Positions 1 to 9,149 of a stretch of 64,000 nt of DNA are shown piece after piece. This DNA comes from Streptomyces sp. CG1 (lineage in GTDB: Bacteria > Actinomycetota > Actinomycetes > Streptomycetales > Streptomycetaceae). The notes beneath the pieces are model-generated. The model was not told where the DNA came from and ran no database searches. It saw only the letters and a program-made list of their open reading frames with translations. The stretch is from assembly GCF_041080625.1 (NCBI RefSeq), contig NZ_CP163518.1, forward strand, positions 8,735,501-8,799,500. The letters run 5' to 3'. Numbering within the stretch: the first letter of the stretch is position 1; every line of letters begins with the position of its first letter. Position numbers and translations under genes: made by a program.

Positions 1-754
1 GCAGGGCGTGGTGGCGTACAGCCGGCGGGTTCTTCTCCCGTGCGCGCCGGGCGACGGGATCCGCCGGCACGGACCGCGGGTCGGGACGCGGGGGCCACCA
101 GTTCCGCGGCGGGTCCTTGAGGAGCCGGCCGGCCCCCGCCACGGCCAGGGACGCTCCGGCCCCCGTGACCGCGAGCAGCACCTGCGGGTCGGCCCCGCGC
201 ACCGGGGCCAGGAGGAACGGTACGGCCCCGAGGGCGAGCCCGCTCGCCACTGCTCCCGTGGGGCCGCCCCGGCGCTCCGGCCACCACCTGCCCGGCAGCG
301 TCAGACAGGTCGTTTGCACCAGCCCGGCGCCGGCACCGGCGGACACGGCGAAGACGAGCCGGACGGCGGCGAGGTCCGGAGCGGCGGCGAGCGCCAGATA
401 CCCGGTGAGGGTGGCGAGCGCTCCGGTCGTCATGGCCGCGCGGGCGGAGAGCCGGCCGCTGTTCCGCAGCCGCCCGGCCGGTACGGCGACGGCCGCCTGG
501 GACAACGCCCACAGACCCGCCGGCCAGTACAGGTCCCCGCCCCACCGGTGAGCGGCACGGAGACCGGCCTGCGCCGCGACGAACGCGTACGCGGCACAAC
601 TGATGCCCGCCATGCCCGCCCAGGGCAGGACGACCATCCAGATCCGGCCACGGCCCAGCAGATCGACATCGCTCTCGCCGACCCGGTAGACCCGGCCCCT
701 GCGGTCCCTCACCTCCCTGCACAGCACGGAGGCGGGGGAATCGATGGTTTCCAT
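1..754 (-). CDS. MFS transporter, oxalate/formate antiporter (OFA)-like, C-terminus beyond window
   Basis: The minus strand is open from an ATG at 752-754 to the left edge, giving about 251 residues with no stop. The product alternates hydrophobic segments (for example VVLPWAGMAGISCAAYAFVA and LVFAVSAGAGAGLVQTTC) with short basic loops, as in major facilitator proteins. The cytoplasmic motif DPPRNWWPP after the sixth predicted segment is typical of the OFA branch in actinomycetes. The gene lies downstream of an acyl-CoA synthetase and two oxalate-metabolism genes in the same direction. I therefore infer a role in oxalate uptake or formate/oxalate exchange at the membrane. The visible part covers roughly the first six helices. 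Another organic-anion substrate remains possible. Confidence 0.7.
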   Translation of the reverse strand, partial: METIDSPASVLCREVRDRRGRVYRVGESDVDLLGRGRIWMVVLPWAGMAGISCAAYAFVAAQAGLRAAHRWGGDLYWPAGLWALSQAAVAVPAGRLRNSGRLSARAAMTTGALATLTGYLALAAAPDLAAVRLVFAVSAGAGAGLVQTTCLTLPGRWWPERRGGPTGAVASGLALGAVPFLLAPVRGADPQVLLAVTGAGASLAVAGAGRLLKDPPRNWWPPRPDPRSVPADPVARRAREKNPPAVRHHAL

Positions 755-982
755 CGTGCGACTCGCACCCCTTGCGTCGAAAGTTCTGGCCAGCGCCCCC
801 TGTCCCATGCCTTTCGTGCGCGCCCGGGTCCCGGGGCCGACTGACGCGCACCGCCGGCCGGCCCCTCCGTCACTCACGTCATGAACCGCCCCCCGGCAAC
901 CCGGCCGCCCGCGCCCTCCGAGCGGTGTCCCGCCCGGAGGGCGCCCCCGGGCCCCCGGCCGATGCCGGGCGAGCCCCCGTCG

Positions 983-3115
983 TCACAGGAGCCCCGCGGC
1001 CCGCGCCCAGCGGTACTTCGCGCCGAGCGCGGCCACCGGCTTCTCGGTCGTGTACGGGTACGCCACGACCCCCCGCTCGAACAGGTACTGGCAGGCCTCC
1101 TCGACCTCGACGTCGCCCGCGAGGGACGCCACGACCGGCTTCTCGATGCCCCGCTCGCGGAACTCCGCGACGACCCGCGCCGTCAGCTCCGCGAACACCG
1201 TCGGCGGGGTGACGATGGTGTGCCAGTAGCCGAGCACGAGCGCATGGATCCGCGGATCCTCCAGACCCAGCCGGATCGTCGCCTCGTACGTCGACGGCGG
1301 CTCGCCCCCGGTGATGTCGACGGGGTTGCCGGCCGCGCCGAACGGCGGGATGAACCGGCGGAACGCCTCGTCCAGGTCGGGCGGGATCTCCATCAGGGAC
1401 AGCCCGTTGTCGGTCACCGCGTCCGACAGCAGCACACCGCTGCCGCCCGCCCCGGTGATGATCACGACGTTGTCGCCCCGGGGCGTGGGCAGGACGGGCA
1501 GGGCACGGGCGTACTCCAGCATGTCGTTCAGCCCCGGCGCCCGGATGACGCCCGCCTGCCTCAGGATGTCGTCGTACACCGCGTCGTCGCCCGCCAGCGC
1601 CCCGGTGTGCGAGCCGGCCGCCTTCGCGCCCGCCGCCGTACGGCCCGCCTTCAGCACCACGACCGGCTTCTTCGGCACGGTCGCCCGGGCCGCTTCCACG
1701 AATGCCCGGCCGTCCTTGAGGTCTTCGAGATGCATGGCGATGCACTCGGTGTGCGGGTCCTCACCGAACCAGGTCAGCAGGTCGTCCTCGTCCAGGTCCG
1801 ACTTGTTGCCGAGGCCGACGATCGCCGACACACCCGTCTTCGTGGTGCGGGCGAAACCGAGGATCGCCATGCCGATGCCACCGGACTGCGAGGTCAGCGC
1901 CACCCCGCCCTTGACGTCGTACGGCGTGCAGAACGTGGCGCACAGGTCCTGCCAGGTGGAGTAGTAGCCGTAGGTGTTCGGGCCGAACAGACGGATGCCG
2001 TGCCGCTCGGCGATCTCCACGATCTGCACCTGGAGTGCGTGCTCGCCGGTCTCGGCGAAACCGGACGGGATGAGGACGGCGTTCGGGATCTTCTTGCGTC
2101 CCACGTCCTCCAGAGCCGCGGCCACGAACCTGGCGGGAATGGCGAAGACCGCCACATCCACCTCACCGGGAACGTCCGTGACACTCTTGTACGCCTTGCG
2201 GCCCAGAATGTCATCGGCCTTGGGATTCACCGGATGGATCTCCCCGGAGAAGCCGCCGTCGATGAGATTGCGCATGACCGAATTGCCGATCTTGCCCTGC
2301 TCGTTGGACGCGCCGACGACGGCGACGGACGACGGCTGCATCAGCCGGCGCATCGTCGACAGGATTTCGTCGCGTGTATACCGTCGACGAGATGGTGTCG
2401 ACGACTCCGCGAGGATCACCCGGATGTCGGCGGCCATCGCTCCGCCGGGCGTGGCGATCACCGGATTGAGGTCCACCTCGGCGATCTCCGGGAAGTCCGC
2501 GACCAGTTGGGAGACCCGCCGGATCTGCTCGGCGACCGCCCACCGGTCCACACCTGCCTGCCCGCGCACCCCGCGCAGGATCTCCGCCGACCGGATGGAG
2601 TCCAGCATCGACACCGCCTCATCGGCAGAGACCGGCGCCAGCCGGAACGTCACGTCCTTCAGCACCTCGACCAGCACACCGCCGAGCCCGAACGCCACCA
2701 CCTTCCCGAACGTCGGGTCGGTGACCGCGCCGACGATGACCTCCTGCCCCCGGGGCAGCAACTCCTGCACCTGCACGCCCTCGATCCGGGCCGCGGAGTC
2801 GTACGCGCGCGCGTTCTCGATGATCCGGCAGAACGCGGCCCGTACGTCCACCGCGCCCTCGACGCCCACCGCGACCCCGCCGGCGTCGGTCTTGTGCAGG
2901 ATGTCCGGGGAGACGATCTTCATGACCACCGGCCCGCCGAGCCGCGCCGCGGCGGCCACCGCCTCGTCCACGTCCGCCGCCAGTGCCTCGCCCGGTACGG
3001 CGATCCCGTACGCGTCGGCGATCACCTTGCCCTCGGGCGCGGTCAGCGCGGTACGGCCCTCGGTGCGCACCCCGTCGAGGAGGGCGCGCACCTTCCGCAC
3101 CCGGTCTTCGGCCAT
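983..3115 (-). CDS. Acyl-CoA synthetase, NDP-forming (acetate-CoA ligase ADP-forming type), fused subunits
   Basis: This 710-residue protein has an N-terminal ATP-grasp half (about residues 1-235, with GGPVVMKIVSPDILHKTDAGG and a C-terminal EVDLNPV) followed by a CoA-binding and ligase half (from about residue 250, starting SVAVVGASNEQGKIG). The GSHTGALAGDD segment is conserved in ADP-forming acyl-CoA synthetases. The family interconverts acyl-CoA plus ADP and phosphate with free acid plus ATP. The ATG lies a few bases after the frc stop and overlaps an in-frame GTG, so translation is probably coupled. In the oxalate operon it could recover ATP from, or recycle CoA onto, a small acid such as formate, oxalate or acetate. 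The substrate is not readable from sequence. Confidence 0.85.
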   Translation of the reverse strand: MAEDRVRKVRALLDGVRTEGRTALTAPEGKVIADAYGIAVPGEALAADVDEAVAAAARLGGPVVMKIVSPDILHKTDAGGVAVGVEGAVDVRAAFCRIIENARAYDSAARIEGVQVQELLPRGQEVIVGAVTDPTFGKVVAFGLGGVLVEVLKDVTFRLAPVSADEAVSMLDSIRSAEILRGVRGQAGVDRWAVAEQIRRVSQLVADFPEIAEVDLNPVIATPGGAMAADIRVILAESSTPSRRRYTRDEILSTMRRLMQPSSVAVVGASNEQGKIGNSVMRNLIDGGFSGEIHPVNPKADDILGRKAYKSVTDVPGEVDVAVFAIPARFVAAALEDVGRKKIPNAVLIPSGFAETGEHALQVQIVEIAERHGIRLFGPNTYGYYSTWQDLCATFCTPYDVKGGVALTSQSGGIGMAILGFARTTKTGVSAIVGLGNKSDLDEDDLLTWFGEDPHTECIAMHLEDLKDGRAFVEAARATVPKKPVVVLKAGRTAAGAKAAGSHTGALAGDDAVYDDILRQAGVIRAPGLNDMLEYARALPVLPTPRGDNVVIITGAGGSGVLLSDAVTDNGLSLMEIPPDLDEAFRRFIPPFGAAGNPVDITGGEPPSTYEATIRLGLEDPRIHALVLGYWHTIVTPPTVFAELTARVVAEFRERGIEKPVVASLAGDVEVEEACQYLFERGVVAYPYTTEKPVAALGAKYRWARAAGLL

Positions 3116-3119
3116 CACG

Positions 3120-4352
3120 TCAGATCACTCCGTTCGACTTCAGCCAGCGCAACTCCTCGTCACCGAGGCCCAGTTCGCCGACAAAGACGTCTTCGTTGTG
3201 CTCGCCGAGCAGCGGTGAACCGGTCACCTCGACGGGGGAGTCGGACAGTTTGATCGGGCTGCCGACGGTGATGAATTCGCCGCGTTCGGGGTGGGCTACG
3301 CGGACGACCATCTCGTTGGCGGCGAGCGAGGGATCCTCGATGATCTCCTTGGTGGACAGGATCGGCCCGCACGGGATGTTGTGCGCGTTCAGCTTCTCCA
3401 GCACGTCCCACTTGGGCAGGGTGGCGGACCATTCCTCGATCAGCTGGAACATCTTGTTCAGCTTCGGCAGCCGGGCCTCGGGGGTGGCCCACTCGGGGTC
3501 CTCGGCCAGTTCGGGCCGGCCGATCAGCTCGGTGATCGGCTTCCAGCCCACCGGCTGGACGATGACGTAGACGTAGTCGTTGGGGCCGCCGGGGGCGCAC
3601 TTGACGGCCCAGCCGGGCTGGCCGCCGCCGGAGGCGTTGCCGGAGCGGGGGACCTCGTCGCCGAAGTCCTTGTTCGGGTACTCGGTCAGCGGCCCGTGCG
3701 TGAGGCGTTGCTGGTCGCGGAGTTTGACCCGGCACAGGTTGAGCACGGCGTGCTGCATGGCGACGTTGACGCGCTGGCCGCGGCCGGTGCGTTCGCGCTG
3801 GAAGAGTGCCGCCAGTATCCCGGCTACTGTATGCACTCCGGTGCCGGAGTCGCCGATCTGCGCGCCGGTGGCGAGCGGGGGGCCGTCCTCGAAGCCGGTG
3901 GTGGCCATCGAGCCGCCCATGGCCTGCGCAACGACCTCGTAGGCCTTGAAGCCGGTGTAGGGGCCCTCGCCGAAGCCCTTGATGGAGGCGTAGACGATCC
4001 TGGGGTTGATCTCCTGGATGCGTTCCCAGCTGAACCCCATCCGGTCCACCGCACCGGGACCGAAGTTCTCCACCATCACGTCCGAGCGGCGGATCAGCTC
4101 GGTCAGCAGTTCCTTGCCGCGTTCGGTCTTGGTGTTCAGGGTGATGCTGCGCTTGTTGCAGTTCAGCATCGTGAAGTAGAGGGAGTCGACGTCGGGGAGG
4201 TCGCGCAGCTGTTTGCGGGTGATGTCTCCGGTGGGGGCTTCGAGTTTGACGACGTCGGCGCCGAGCCAGGCCAGAAGCTGGGTGGCGGAGGGCCCGGACT
4301 GGACATGGGTCATGTCGAGGACGCGGATGCCCTCAAGTGCCTTTGCGGTCAT
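3120..4352 (-). CDS. frc: Formyl-CoA:oxalate CoA-transferase
   Basis: This 410-residue CaiB/BaiF family (class III) CoA-transferase resembles Oxalobacter Frc along its whole length. Matching segments include [36 protein letters not shown] and [14 protein letters not shown]. The catalytic Asp is D168 in IGDSGTG, and the mobile glycine loop appears as SGGGQPGW. It moves CoA from formyl-CoA to oxalate, making oxalyl-CoA for the neighbouring decarboxylase. I chose the ATG at 4352 because it matches the family N-terminus and has GAGGT upstream. A GTG at 4367 overlaps the stop of the preceding gene and would add five residues. Function is assigned with high confidence from family identity and context. 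Confidence 0.92.
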   Translation of the reverse strand: MTAKALEGIRVLDMTHVQSGPSATQLLAWLGADVVKLEAPTGDITRKQLRDLPDVDSLYFTMLNCNKRSITLNTKTERGKELLTELIRRSDVMVENFGPGAVDRMGFSWERIQEINPRIVYASIKGFGEGPYTGFKAYEVVAQAMGGSMATTGFEDGPPLATGAQIGDSGTGVHTVAGILAALFQRERTGRGQRVNVAMQHAVLNLCRVKLRDQQRLTHGPLTEYPNKDFGDEVPRSGNASGGGQPGWAVKCAPGGPNDYVYVIVQPVGWKPITELIGRPELAEDPEWATPEARLPKLNKMFQLIEEWSATLPKWDVLEKLNAHNIPCGPILSTKEIIEDPSLAANEMVVRVAHPERGEFITVGSPIKLSDSPVEVTGSPLLGEHNEDVFVGELGLGDEELRWLKSNGVI

Positions 4353-4363
4353 GGGCGTCGACC

Positions 4364-6046
4364 TCACTTGTACATGGTCTGGTTCATGGTTCCGGGGGCG
4401 TAGGCGTCCGGGTCGACCCAGACGTTGATCAGCGACGGCTTGCCCGATTCACGGGCCCGGCACAGCGCGGGGGCGATGCCGGCGGGGTCGCGGACCTCCT
4501 CGCCGTAACCCCCGAGCAGCTGCGCGAACTTGTCGTACGCCACGTCGCCGAGGGTGTTGCCGACCCGCTCGCGGTCCTTGCCGTACTTGACGGCCTGGCC
4601 GTAACGGATCTGGTTCATCGAGGAGTTGTTGCCGACGACGCCGACGAAGGGGAGGTCGTAGCGGACCAGGGTTTCGAAGTCCCAGCCGGTGAGCGAGAAG
4701 GCGCCGTCGCCGAAGAGGGCGACGACCTCCTTGTCCGGGCGGGCCTGCTTGGCGGCGAGGACGAAGGGGACGCCGACGCCGAGGGTGCCCAGCGGGCCGG
4801 GGTCCATCCAGTGACCCGGTGACTTGGGCTGGACCACCTGCCCGGAGAAGGTGACGATGTCGCCGCCGTCGCCGATGTAGATCGAGTCCTCGGTGAGGAA
4901 GTCGTTGATCTCGCTGACCAGGCGGTAGGGGTGAATGGGTGAGGCGTCGGACCTCAGGCTCGGCAGTCGCTTCTCGATCGCGGTCTGCTCGGCGGCGCGC
5001 AGCTCGTCCAGCCACTCCTTGCGCTGGGAGGCCCCGCCGTTGACCCGCCCCGAAGCCGCCTCGGTCACCGACTTCAGCACCAGGCCGGCGTCCCCGACGA
5101 TGCCGAGGTCGATGTCCCGGTTCTTGCCCACCGTCCGGTAGTCCAGGTCGATCTGGACGACCGCGGCGTCGGGGGAGAGGCGCTTGCCGTAGCCCATACG
5201 GAAGTCGAAGGGGGTGCCGACGATCACGATCACATCGGCGTGGGAGAACGCGTAACGCCGCGAGAGCTGGAAGTGGTGCGGATCGCCGGGCGGGAGCGTG
5301 CCACGGCCGGCGCCGTTCATGTACGCGGGGATATTGAGAGTGCGCACCAGCTCTACGGCCGCTTCCGTGCCCCGGGTCGTCCACACCTGGCTTCCCAGCA
5401 GGATCGCCGGCTTCTCGGCGTGGACAAGCAGGTCGGCGAGCTTCTCGACCGCCTCCGGATCACCGGCCGAGCGGGTGGAGGCCCGATAGGCGCCGGGCTT
5501 GGGCACTCGTGCCTTGTCCACGGGTACCTTCGCGTCCAGGACATCACGGGGGATCTCCAGGAACGACGGCCCCGGCGCACCGTGAAAGCACTCGCGGAAC
5601 GCCATCGACACCATGTCCGCCGCACGGGCCGTGTCCGGCACCGTCGCCGCGAACTTGGTGATCGGCGCCATCATGTCCACATGCGGAAGGTCCTGCAGCG
5701 ACCCCATCTTGTGCTGGGTCAACGCACCCTGCCCACCGATCAGCAACATCGGAGACTCCGCCCGGAAGGCGTTGGCGACCCCGGTGACGGCGTCGGTCGT
5801 ACCCGGGCCGGCGGTGACCACCGCGCAGCCCGGCTTGCCGGTGATCCGGGCGTAGCCGTCGGCGGCGTGCGCGGCGACCTGCTCGTGACGGACGTCGACG
5901 ACTTCTATGCCCTCGTCGACGCAACCGTCGTAGATGTCGATGATGTGGCCACCGCACAACGTGTAGATGCGGTCGACTCCCTCGGCCCTCAGCGCCTTGG
6001 CGACCAAGTGCCCACCGGAGATCACGTCTTGGGTGTCGTCGGGCAT
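4364..6046 (-). CDS. oxc: Thiamine-diphosphate enzyme, probable oxalyl-CoA decarboxylase
   Basis: The 560-residue product has the three-domain fold of the acetolactate synthase/oxalyl-CoA decarboxylase family. The cofactor-activating Glu is in RHEQ (E55). The C-terminal domain has the ThDP/Mg motif [13 protein letters not shown] ending in NN. Being immediately upstream of frc, in an operon with an OFA-type transporter, points to decarboxylation of oxalyl-CoA to formyl-CoA and CO2. Sequence alone would also allow an acetolactate-synthase-like or 2-hydroxyacyl-CoA lyase function. The C-terminus ending in [11 protein letters not shown] is not the Oxalobacter form. An SD-like GGGACAGGA precedes the ATG. 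It is the first gene of the operon. Confidence 0.8.
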   Translation of the reverse strand: MPDDTQDVISGGHLVAKALRAEGVDRIYTLCGGHIIDIYDGCVDEGIEVVDVRHEQVAAHAADGYARITGKPGCAVVTAGPGTTDAVTGVANAFRAESPMLLIGGQGALTQHKMGSLQDLPHVDMMAPITKFAATVPDTARAADMVSMAFRECFHGAPGPSFLEIPRDVLDAKVPVDKARVPKPGAYRASTRSAGDPEAVEKLADLLVHAEKPAILLGSQVWTTRGTEAAVELVRTLNIPAYMNGAGRGTLPPGDPHHFQLSRRYAFSHADVIVIVGTPFDFRMGYGKRLSPDAAVVQIDLDYRTVGKNRDIDLGIVGDAGLVLKSVTEAASGRVNGGASQRKEWLDELRAAEQTAIEKRLPSLRSDASPIHPYRLVSEINDFLTEDSIYIGDGGDIVTFSGQVVQPKSPGHWMDPGPLGTLGVGVPFVLAAKQARPDKEVVALFGDGAFSLTGWDFETLVRYDLPFVGVVGNNSSMNQIRYGQAVKYGKDRERVGNTLGDVAYDKFAQLLGGYGEEVRDPAGIAPALCRARESGKPSLINVWVDPDAYAPGTMNQTMYK

Positions 6047-6117
6047 GGCGAAGTCCTGTCCCTTTCGTAGGGGTTTAGGTGGCTCGCGGTTGTCCTATGT
6101 TGTCCTGTATGTGTACT

Positions 6118-6166
6118 ACGGTACGCCGTATGCGGTAGATTGCATACAGTCGACGAATACTGTATG
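6118..6166. promoter_or_regulatory. Candidate operators upstream of the oxalate operon
   Basis: The 5-prime region of oxc holds a perfect inverted repeat CATACAGT-N8-ACTGTATG (6143-6166). Just beside it is the near-palindrome TACGGTACGCCGTA (6118-6131). Both are AT-richer than the surroundings and lie 70-120 bp upstream of the oxc start, as expected for transcription-factor sites. No regulator gene is adjacent. The TACGCCGTATG core (6122-6132) also occurs in the cyp102 operator array at 58101-58111. Confidence 0.5.
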
Positions 6167-6331
6167 AAGCTTGTTATTCCGCATCCCAGTGGGCGGTGTC
6201 CAGGGGGCGTATACACTTTTCGGTCACCGAAATCCGGCCACTCTCCGTCACTGGAGCCGACTCGGCTGTGACTCACCGATAGATGCGCAGGTGTCGCGCC
6301 ATCGCGACGATCCGGCAGACAGGAGCCGCAC

Positions 6332-6885
6332 AGCGACCTGTGCGAACACCAGGCACGGCAGCTGTTCGAGGAGTACGGCATCCCCGTGCCGCGGGCCGAG
6401 GTCACCGACTCGCCCAAGGAGGCCCGTGAGATCGCCCGGCGGCTCGGCGGCCGGACCGTGGTCAAGGCCCAGGTGAAGGCGGGCGGGCGCGGCAAGGCGG
6501 GCGGAGTCAAGCTCGCCGCCGATCCGACCACCGCAGATCTGACGGTACGTCACATTCTGGATATGGACATCAAGGGCCACCGCGTCGGCACGGTGATGCT
6601 TGCCGAACCGGTCGACGTGGCCGAGGAGTTCTACGTCTCCTATGTCCTCGACCGCACGGCGGGCGGCTTCCTCGCCATCGGCTCCGCGCAGGGCGGCATG
6701 GAGATCGAGGAGGCGGCCGCCACTCGCCCGGAGGCTGTGGTGCGGATCCCCGTCGACCGGGCTGAGGGCGTCACCTCCGCCAAGGCGGGGGAGATGGCGA
6801 GCGCGGCCGGGCTGCCGCCGCAGACCGTCGACGTTCTCCTGCGGCTGTGGCAGGTGCTGATCCGCGAGGACGCCCCGACCGAGGG
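6332..6885 (+). pseudogene. Truncated succinyl-CoA ligase beta subunit (sucC remnant)
   Basis: The reading frame from about 6332 gives DLCEHQARQLFEEYGIPVPR and then the ATP-grasp segment KAQVKAGGRGKAGGVKLA, which is the N-terminal half of a SucC-type ADP-forming succinyl-CoA synthetase beta chain. No ATG, GTG or TTG stands at the expected start; the normal MDLFEHQ start reads SDLCEHQ. Similarity stops after LLRLWQVLIREDA, at about residue 185 of some 390. Beyond this the frame runs into Pro/Thr-rich low-complexity sequence. It cannot encode a working subunit. It lies divergent from oxc and was perhaps once part of the same pathway cluster. Confidence 0.75.
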
Positions 6886-6904
6886 GACTCTCCGCACCGA
6901 CGGA

Positions 6905-7040
6905 CACCGGCCGACCCCACTGCTTTCCCCGGCACCTCCGCCGGTCGCAACCTCACCCCACCTCACTCCCCTCACCCCCCGCGTCACCCCAACCCCAACC
7001 CCCACTTCACGCTCACCTCACCCTGCCCCGACCGTGCACC
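6905..7040. repeat. C-rich pyrimidine tract between two pseudogenes
   Basis: About 130 bases are dominated by CCCCAC, CTCACC and CCCCAACC type words on the plus strand. The tract sits exactly where similarity to sucC ends and just before the aldehyde dehydrogenase remnant. It may mark a deletion junction filled by simple-sequence expansion. No gene is seen. Confidence 0.5.
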
Positions 7041-7057
7041 GAGAGCGGAGCTGACGT

Positions 7058-7640
7058 ATGCCACCCACCCTTGTCGCGGACCTCGCCGACCCGCTGCCCG
7101 AGCTGGACTTCGGTCCTCTGCTCAACGCGGCCAAGGCCAAAGAACTCACCGACCAGGTGGCCGAGGCCGTAGACCGGGGCGCCGTACCCCTGTATCGGGG
7201 CCGCCCCGACGACACGCGTTTCCTTCCGGCCAGGACACCTCTGCATACATCCACCCGGTCACGCTCCTCAGCCCGCCGCCGTCCTCCCCGCTGCGCCACG
7301 CGGAACCCTTCGGCCCCGTCGACACGATCGTGCTGGTCGACACCGAGGCCGAGCTGCTGGCGGCCATGAACGCGTCAACGGCGCACTGGTCGCCACGCAG
7401 GCCACAGACGACCAGGCCACCTACGACTGGCTCGCCCCGCAGATCCGCGCCTTCAAGACCGGGCACGGCGTCCCCCGCTCCCGCGGCGACCGCGCCGAAC
7501 TGTTCGGCGGATCCGGTGCCTCCTGGCGGGGTGCCTTCGTCGGCGGCGACCTCCTGGTACGCGCCGCAACCCAGGGCTCGGCGGGGGAGCGACTGCCCGG
7601 TAACTTCCCGGAGTATCAGCACATGCCCCGACTCTCACGG
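7058..7640 (+). pseudogene. Degraded aldehyde dehydrogenase family gene
   Basis: A good start (GGAG then ATG at 7058) begins MPPTLVADLADPLPELDFGP. The sequence then jumps between three frames: first to [10 protein letters not shown] and [23 protein letters not shown], then to [26 protein letters not shown] and a C-terminal stretch rich in Gly. These pieces match the C-terminal half of aldehyde dehydrogenase or PaaN-like proteins (EPFGPV is the usual late motif). The catalytic Cys/Glu region is missing. At least two frameshifts and an internal deletion are needed to explain it, so it is non-functional. Confidence 0.65.
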
Positions 7641-7809
7641 TGTGTGCACAGTATCTCGCATTCTGTATACGGTCGCCAATCCCGTCGGCCCGGATTCCCC
7701 CCAAGCCGCCGTCCATCACACGGATACGCAGGTGAAACGCACTCCGAAACCTTGGTATTGTTGTCCATGTCGCCGCGGGGAACACCCTCGGCAAGGCGAC
7801 AGACACCTA

Positions 7810-7894
7810 GTCCGGGTGGCGGAATGGCAGACGCGCTAGCTTGAGGTGCTAGTGCCCTTTATCGGGCGTGGGGGTTCAAGTCCCCCCTCGGACA
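7810..7894 (+). tRNA. tRNA-Leu (anticodon GAG)
   Basis: The acceptor stem GTCCGGG pairs with CTCGGAC (one G-T wobble) and is followed by discriminator A. The anticodon stem CTAGC/GCTAG holds the seven-base loop TTGAGGT, giving anticodon GAG. A long class II variable arm and the GGTTCAAGTCC T-arm are present. No CCA is encoded. A TnpB relic begins within a few bases of the 3-prime end. Confidence 0.95.
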
Positions 7895-8772
7895 CTCACG
7901 GAATTCCCCAAGGACGGCGACTGCTGCCGTTGGGACTCCACCCCGCACGACCCCGTCACCCGCGTCCGCCTGCAAGGCGTGGGGCACGTCAAGGTCAACC
8001 GGCACCGGCCGGTGGTCGGAAAGGTCAAGACTGTCAGCGTCAAGCGTGAAGGCAAACGCTGGTACGTCATCCTGACCGCCGACCAGGCCGAGCCCGAACC
8101 CCTGCCCGCCACCGGCTCTGTGGTCGGCATCGACATGGGCATAGCCAACTTCCTCGCCGACTCAGGCGGCGAGTTCGTACCCAACCCCCGCCACGGCCGC
8201 AAGGCCGCCGCCAAGCTCGAAGCCGCACAGCAGGCCCTCGCCCGCTTCCCCCGTGTCCGGCGCGACAAGCGCACCAAGAACCACCAGCGGGCCGTCCAGC
8301 GCGTTGCCGACCTCCACCGCAAGGTGAGGCGTCAGCGCCTCGACCACGCCCACAAGACCGCCCTTGACCTCGTCCGCGAACACGACTTCATCGCGCACGA
8401 AGACCTCAAGATCCGCAACATGGTCAAGGCCCCCGCACCGAAGCCCGACCCTGACCAGCCGAGCACCTTCCTGCCCAACGGCGCGGCAGCGAAGGCCGGA
8501 CTCAACCACTCGATCTCGGATGCCGGATGGGGTGGGTGTTCCTGACGATCCTGCACGCCAAGGCTGAAAGCGCCGGACGAGACGTGATCGCCGTGGACCC
8601 CCGCAACACCTCCCGGACCTGCCCCGAATGCGGGCACGCCTCAGCGGAGAACCGGCCCACCCAGGAGAAGTTCCACTGCGTCTCGTGCGGCCACAGCGCG
8701 CACGCGGACACGGTGGGCGCTCTCAACGTTCTACGGGCCGGGCTGGTCCGTCGCGACGCCCGCCAGGGTTAG
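7895..8772 (+). pseudogene. IS200/IS605-type TnpB remnant, 5-prime truncated and frameshifted
   Basis: Two reading frames together give a TnpB without its N-terminus. The first (to 8545) has VKREGKRWYVILTADQ, the RuvC-I motif GIDMGIANF and the RuvC-II Glu in HEDLKIRN. The second (8527-8772) has the zinc ribbon CPECGH...CVSCGH and the last RuvC Asp in HADTVGALN. The break is in the conserved ISDAGWG segment near 8530, where the G run suggests a one- or two-base indel. About 100 N-terminal residues are absent: homology starts right after tRNA-Leu. No TnpA is seen. The guide nuclease is presumably dead unless suppressed, although its right end is intact. Confidence 0.85.
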
Positions 8773-8809
8773 CGAGAAGCCCCCGGCTTCAACCGGGGGA
8801 GGAGTCACC
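8773..8809 (+). mobile_element. Right end of the IS605-family element (hairpin)
   Basis: Immediately after the TnpB stop lies a hairpin with 7-bp arms CCCCCGG (8780-8786) and CCGGGGG (8793-8799) and loop CTTCAA, followed by AGGAGTCAC. This is the characteristic right end of actinobacterial IS200/IS605 elements. It would also form the 3-prime scaffold/guide boundary of a TnpB-associated reRNA. The left end is missing. Confidence 0.75.
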
Positions 8810-9149
8810 TGGGACGAGTAGCCGGAACAAGACGACCAGTGGTGTCGATGTGAAGTCCCATGGCTCATTGGACAAGACGTCTCTGGCTGATTCTGGACAC
8901 ATCCTGGATGAGGCTTGCTCCCGTTGTCTCAAATGCTACGTCGCCCGAGAGGTCTTCGACCTGGCCAGGCCCTCACCGCCAGGGCCCCGTCATAGGGGCA
9001 ACTGTGACAGGGAGAACCGGATGGACCGCACACGCGTCAGTGGTGGCAGACAGCGGTCTGGCCTGAATCGGCGTACCCAGGCTCGGGCCTCCCAGGGGCG
9101 GCTGCCATGCTGGGGCTGCTGTAGTGAGCCAGTCAACGTGGGAGTGATC
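8810..9149. other. Intergenic, no gene recognised
   Basis: Between the IS605 right end and gadB I see no conserved protein or RNA. The plus frame stays open into gadB but its composition is not coding-like, and no homologous segment is apparent before the GTG at 9150. Confidence 0.5.

Noticed and set aside
881..3253. 790-codon plus-strand open frame opposite the acyl-CoA synthetase
   Set aside because: A GC-bias shadow of the real minus-strand genes; its product is Arg/His/Asp-rich with no homology.
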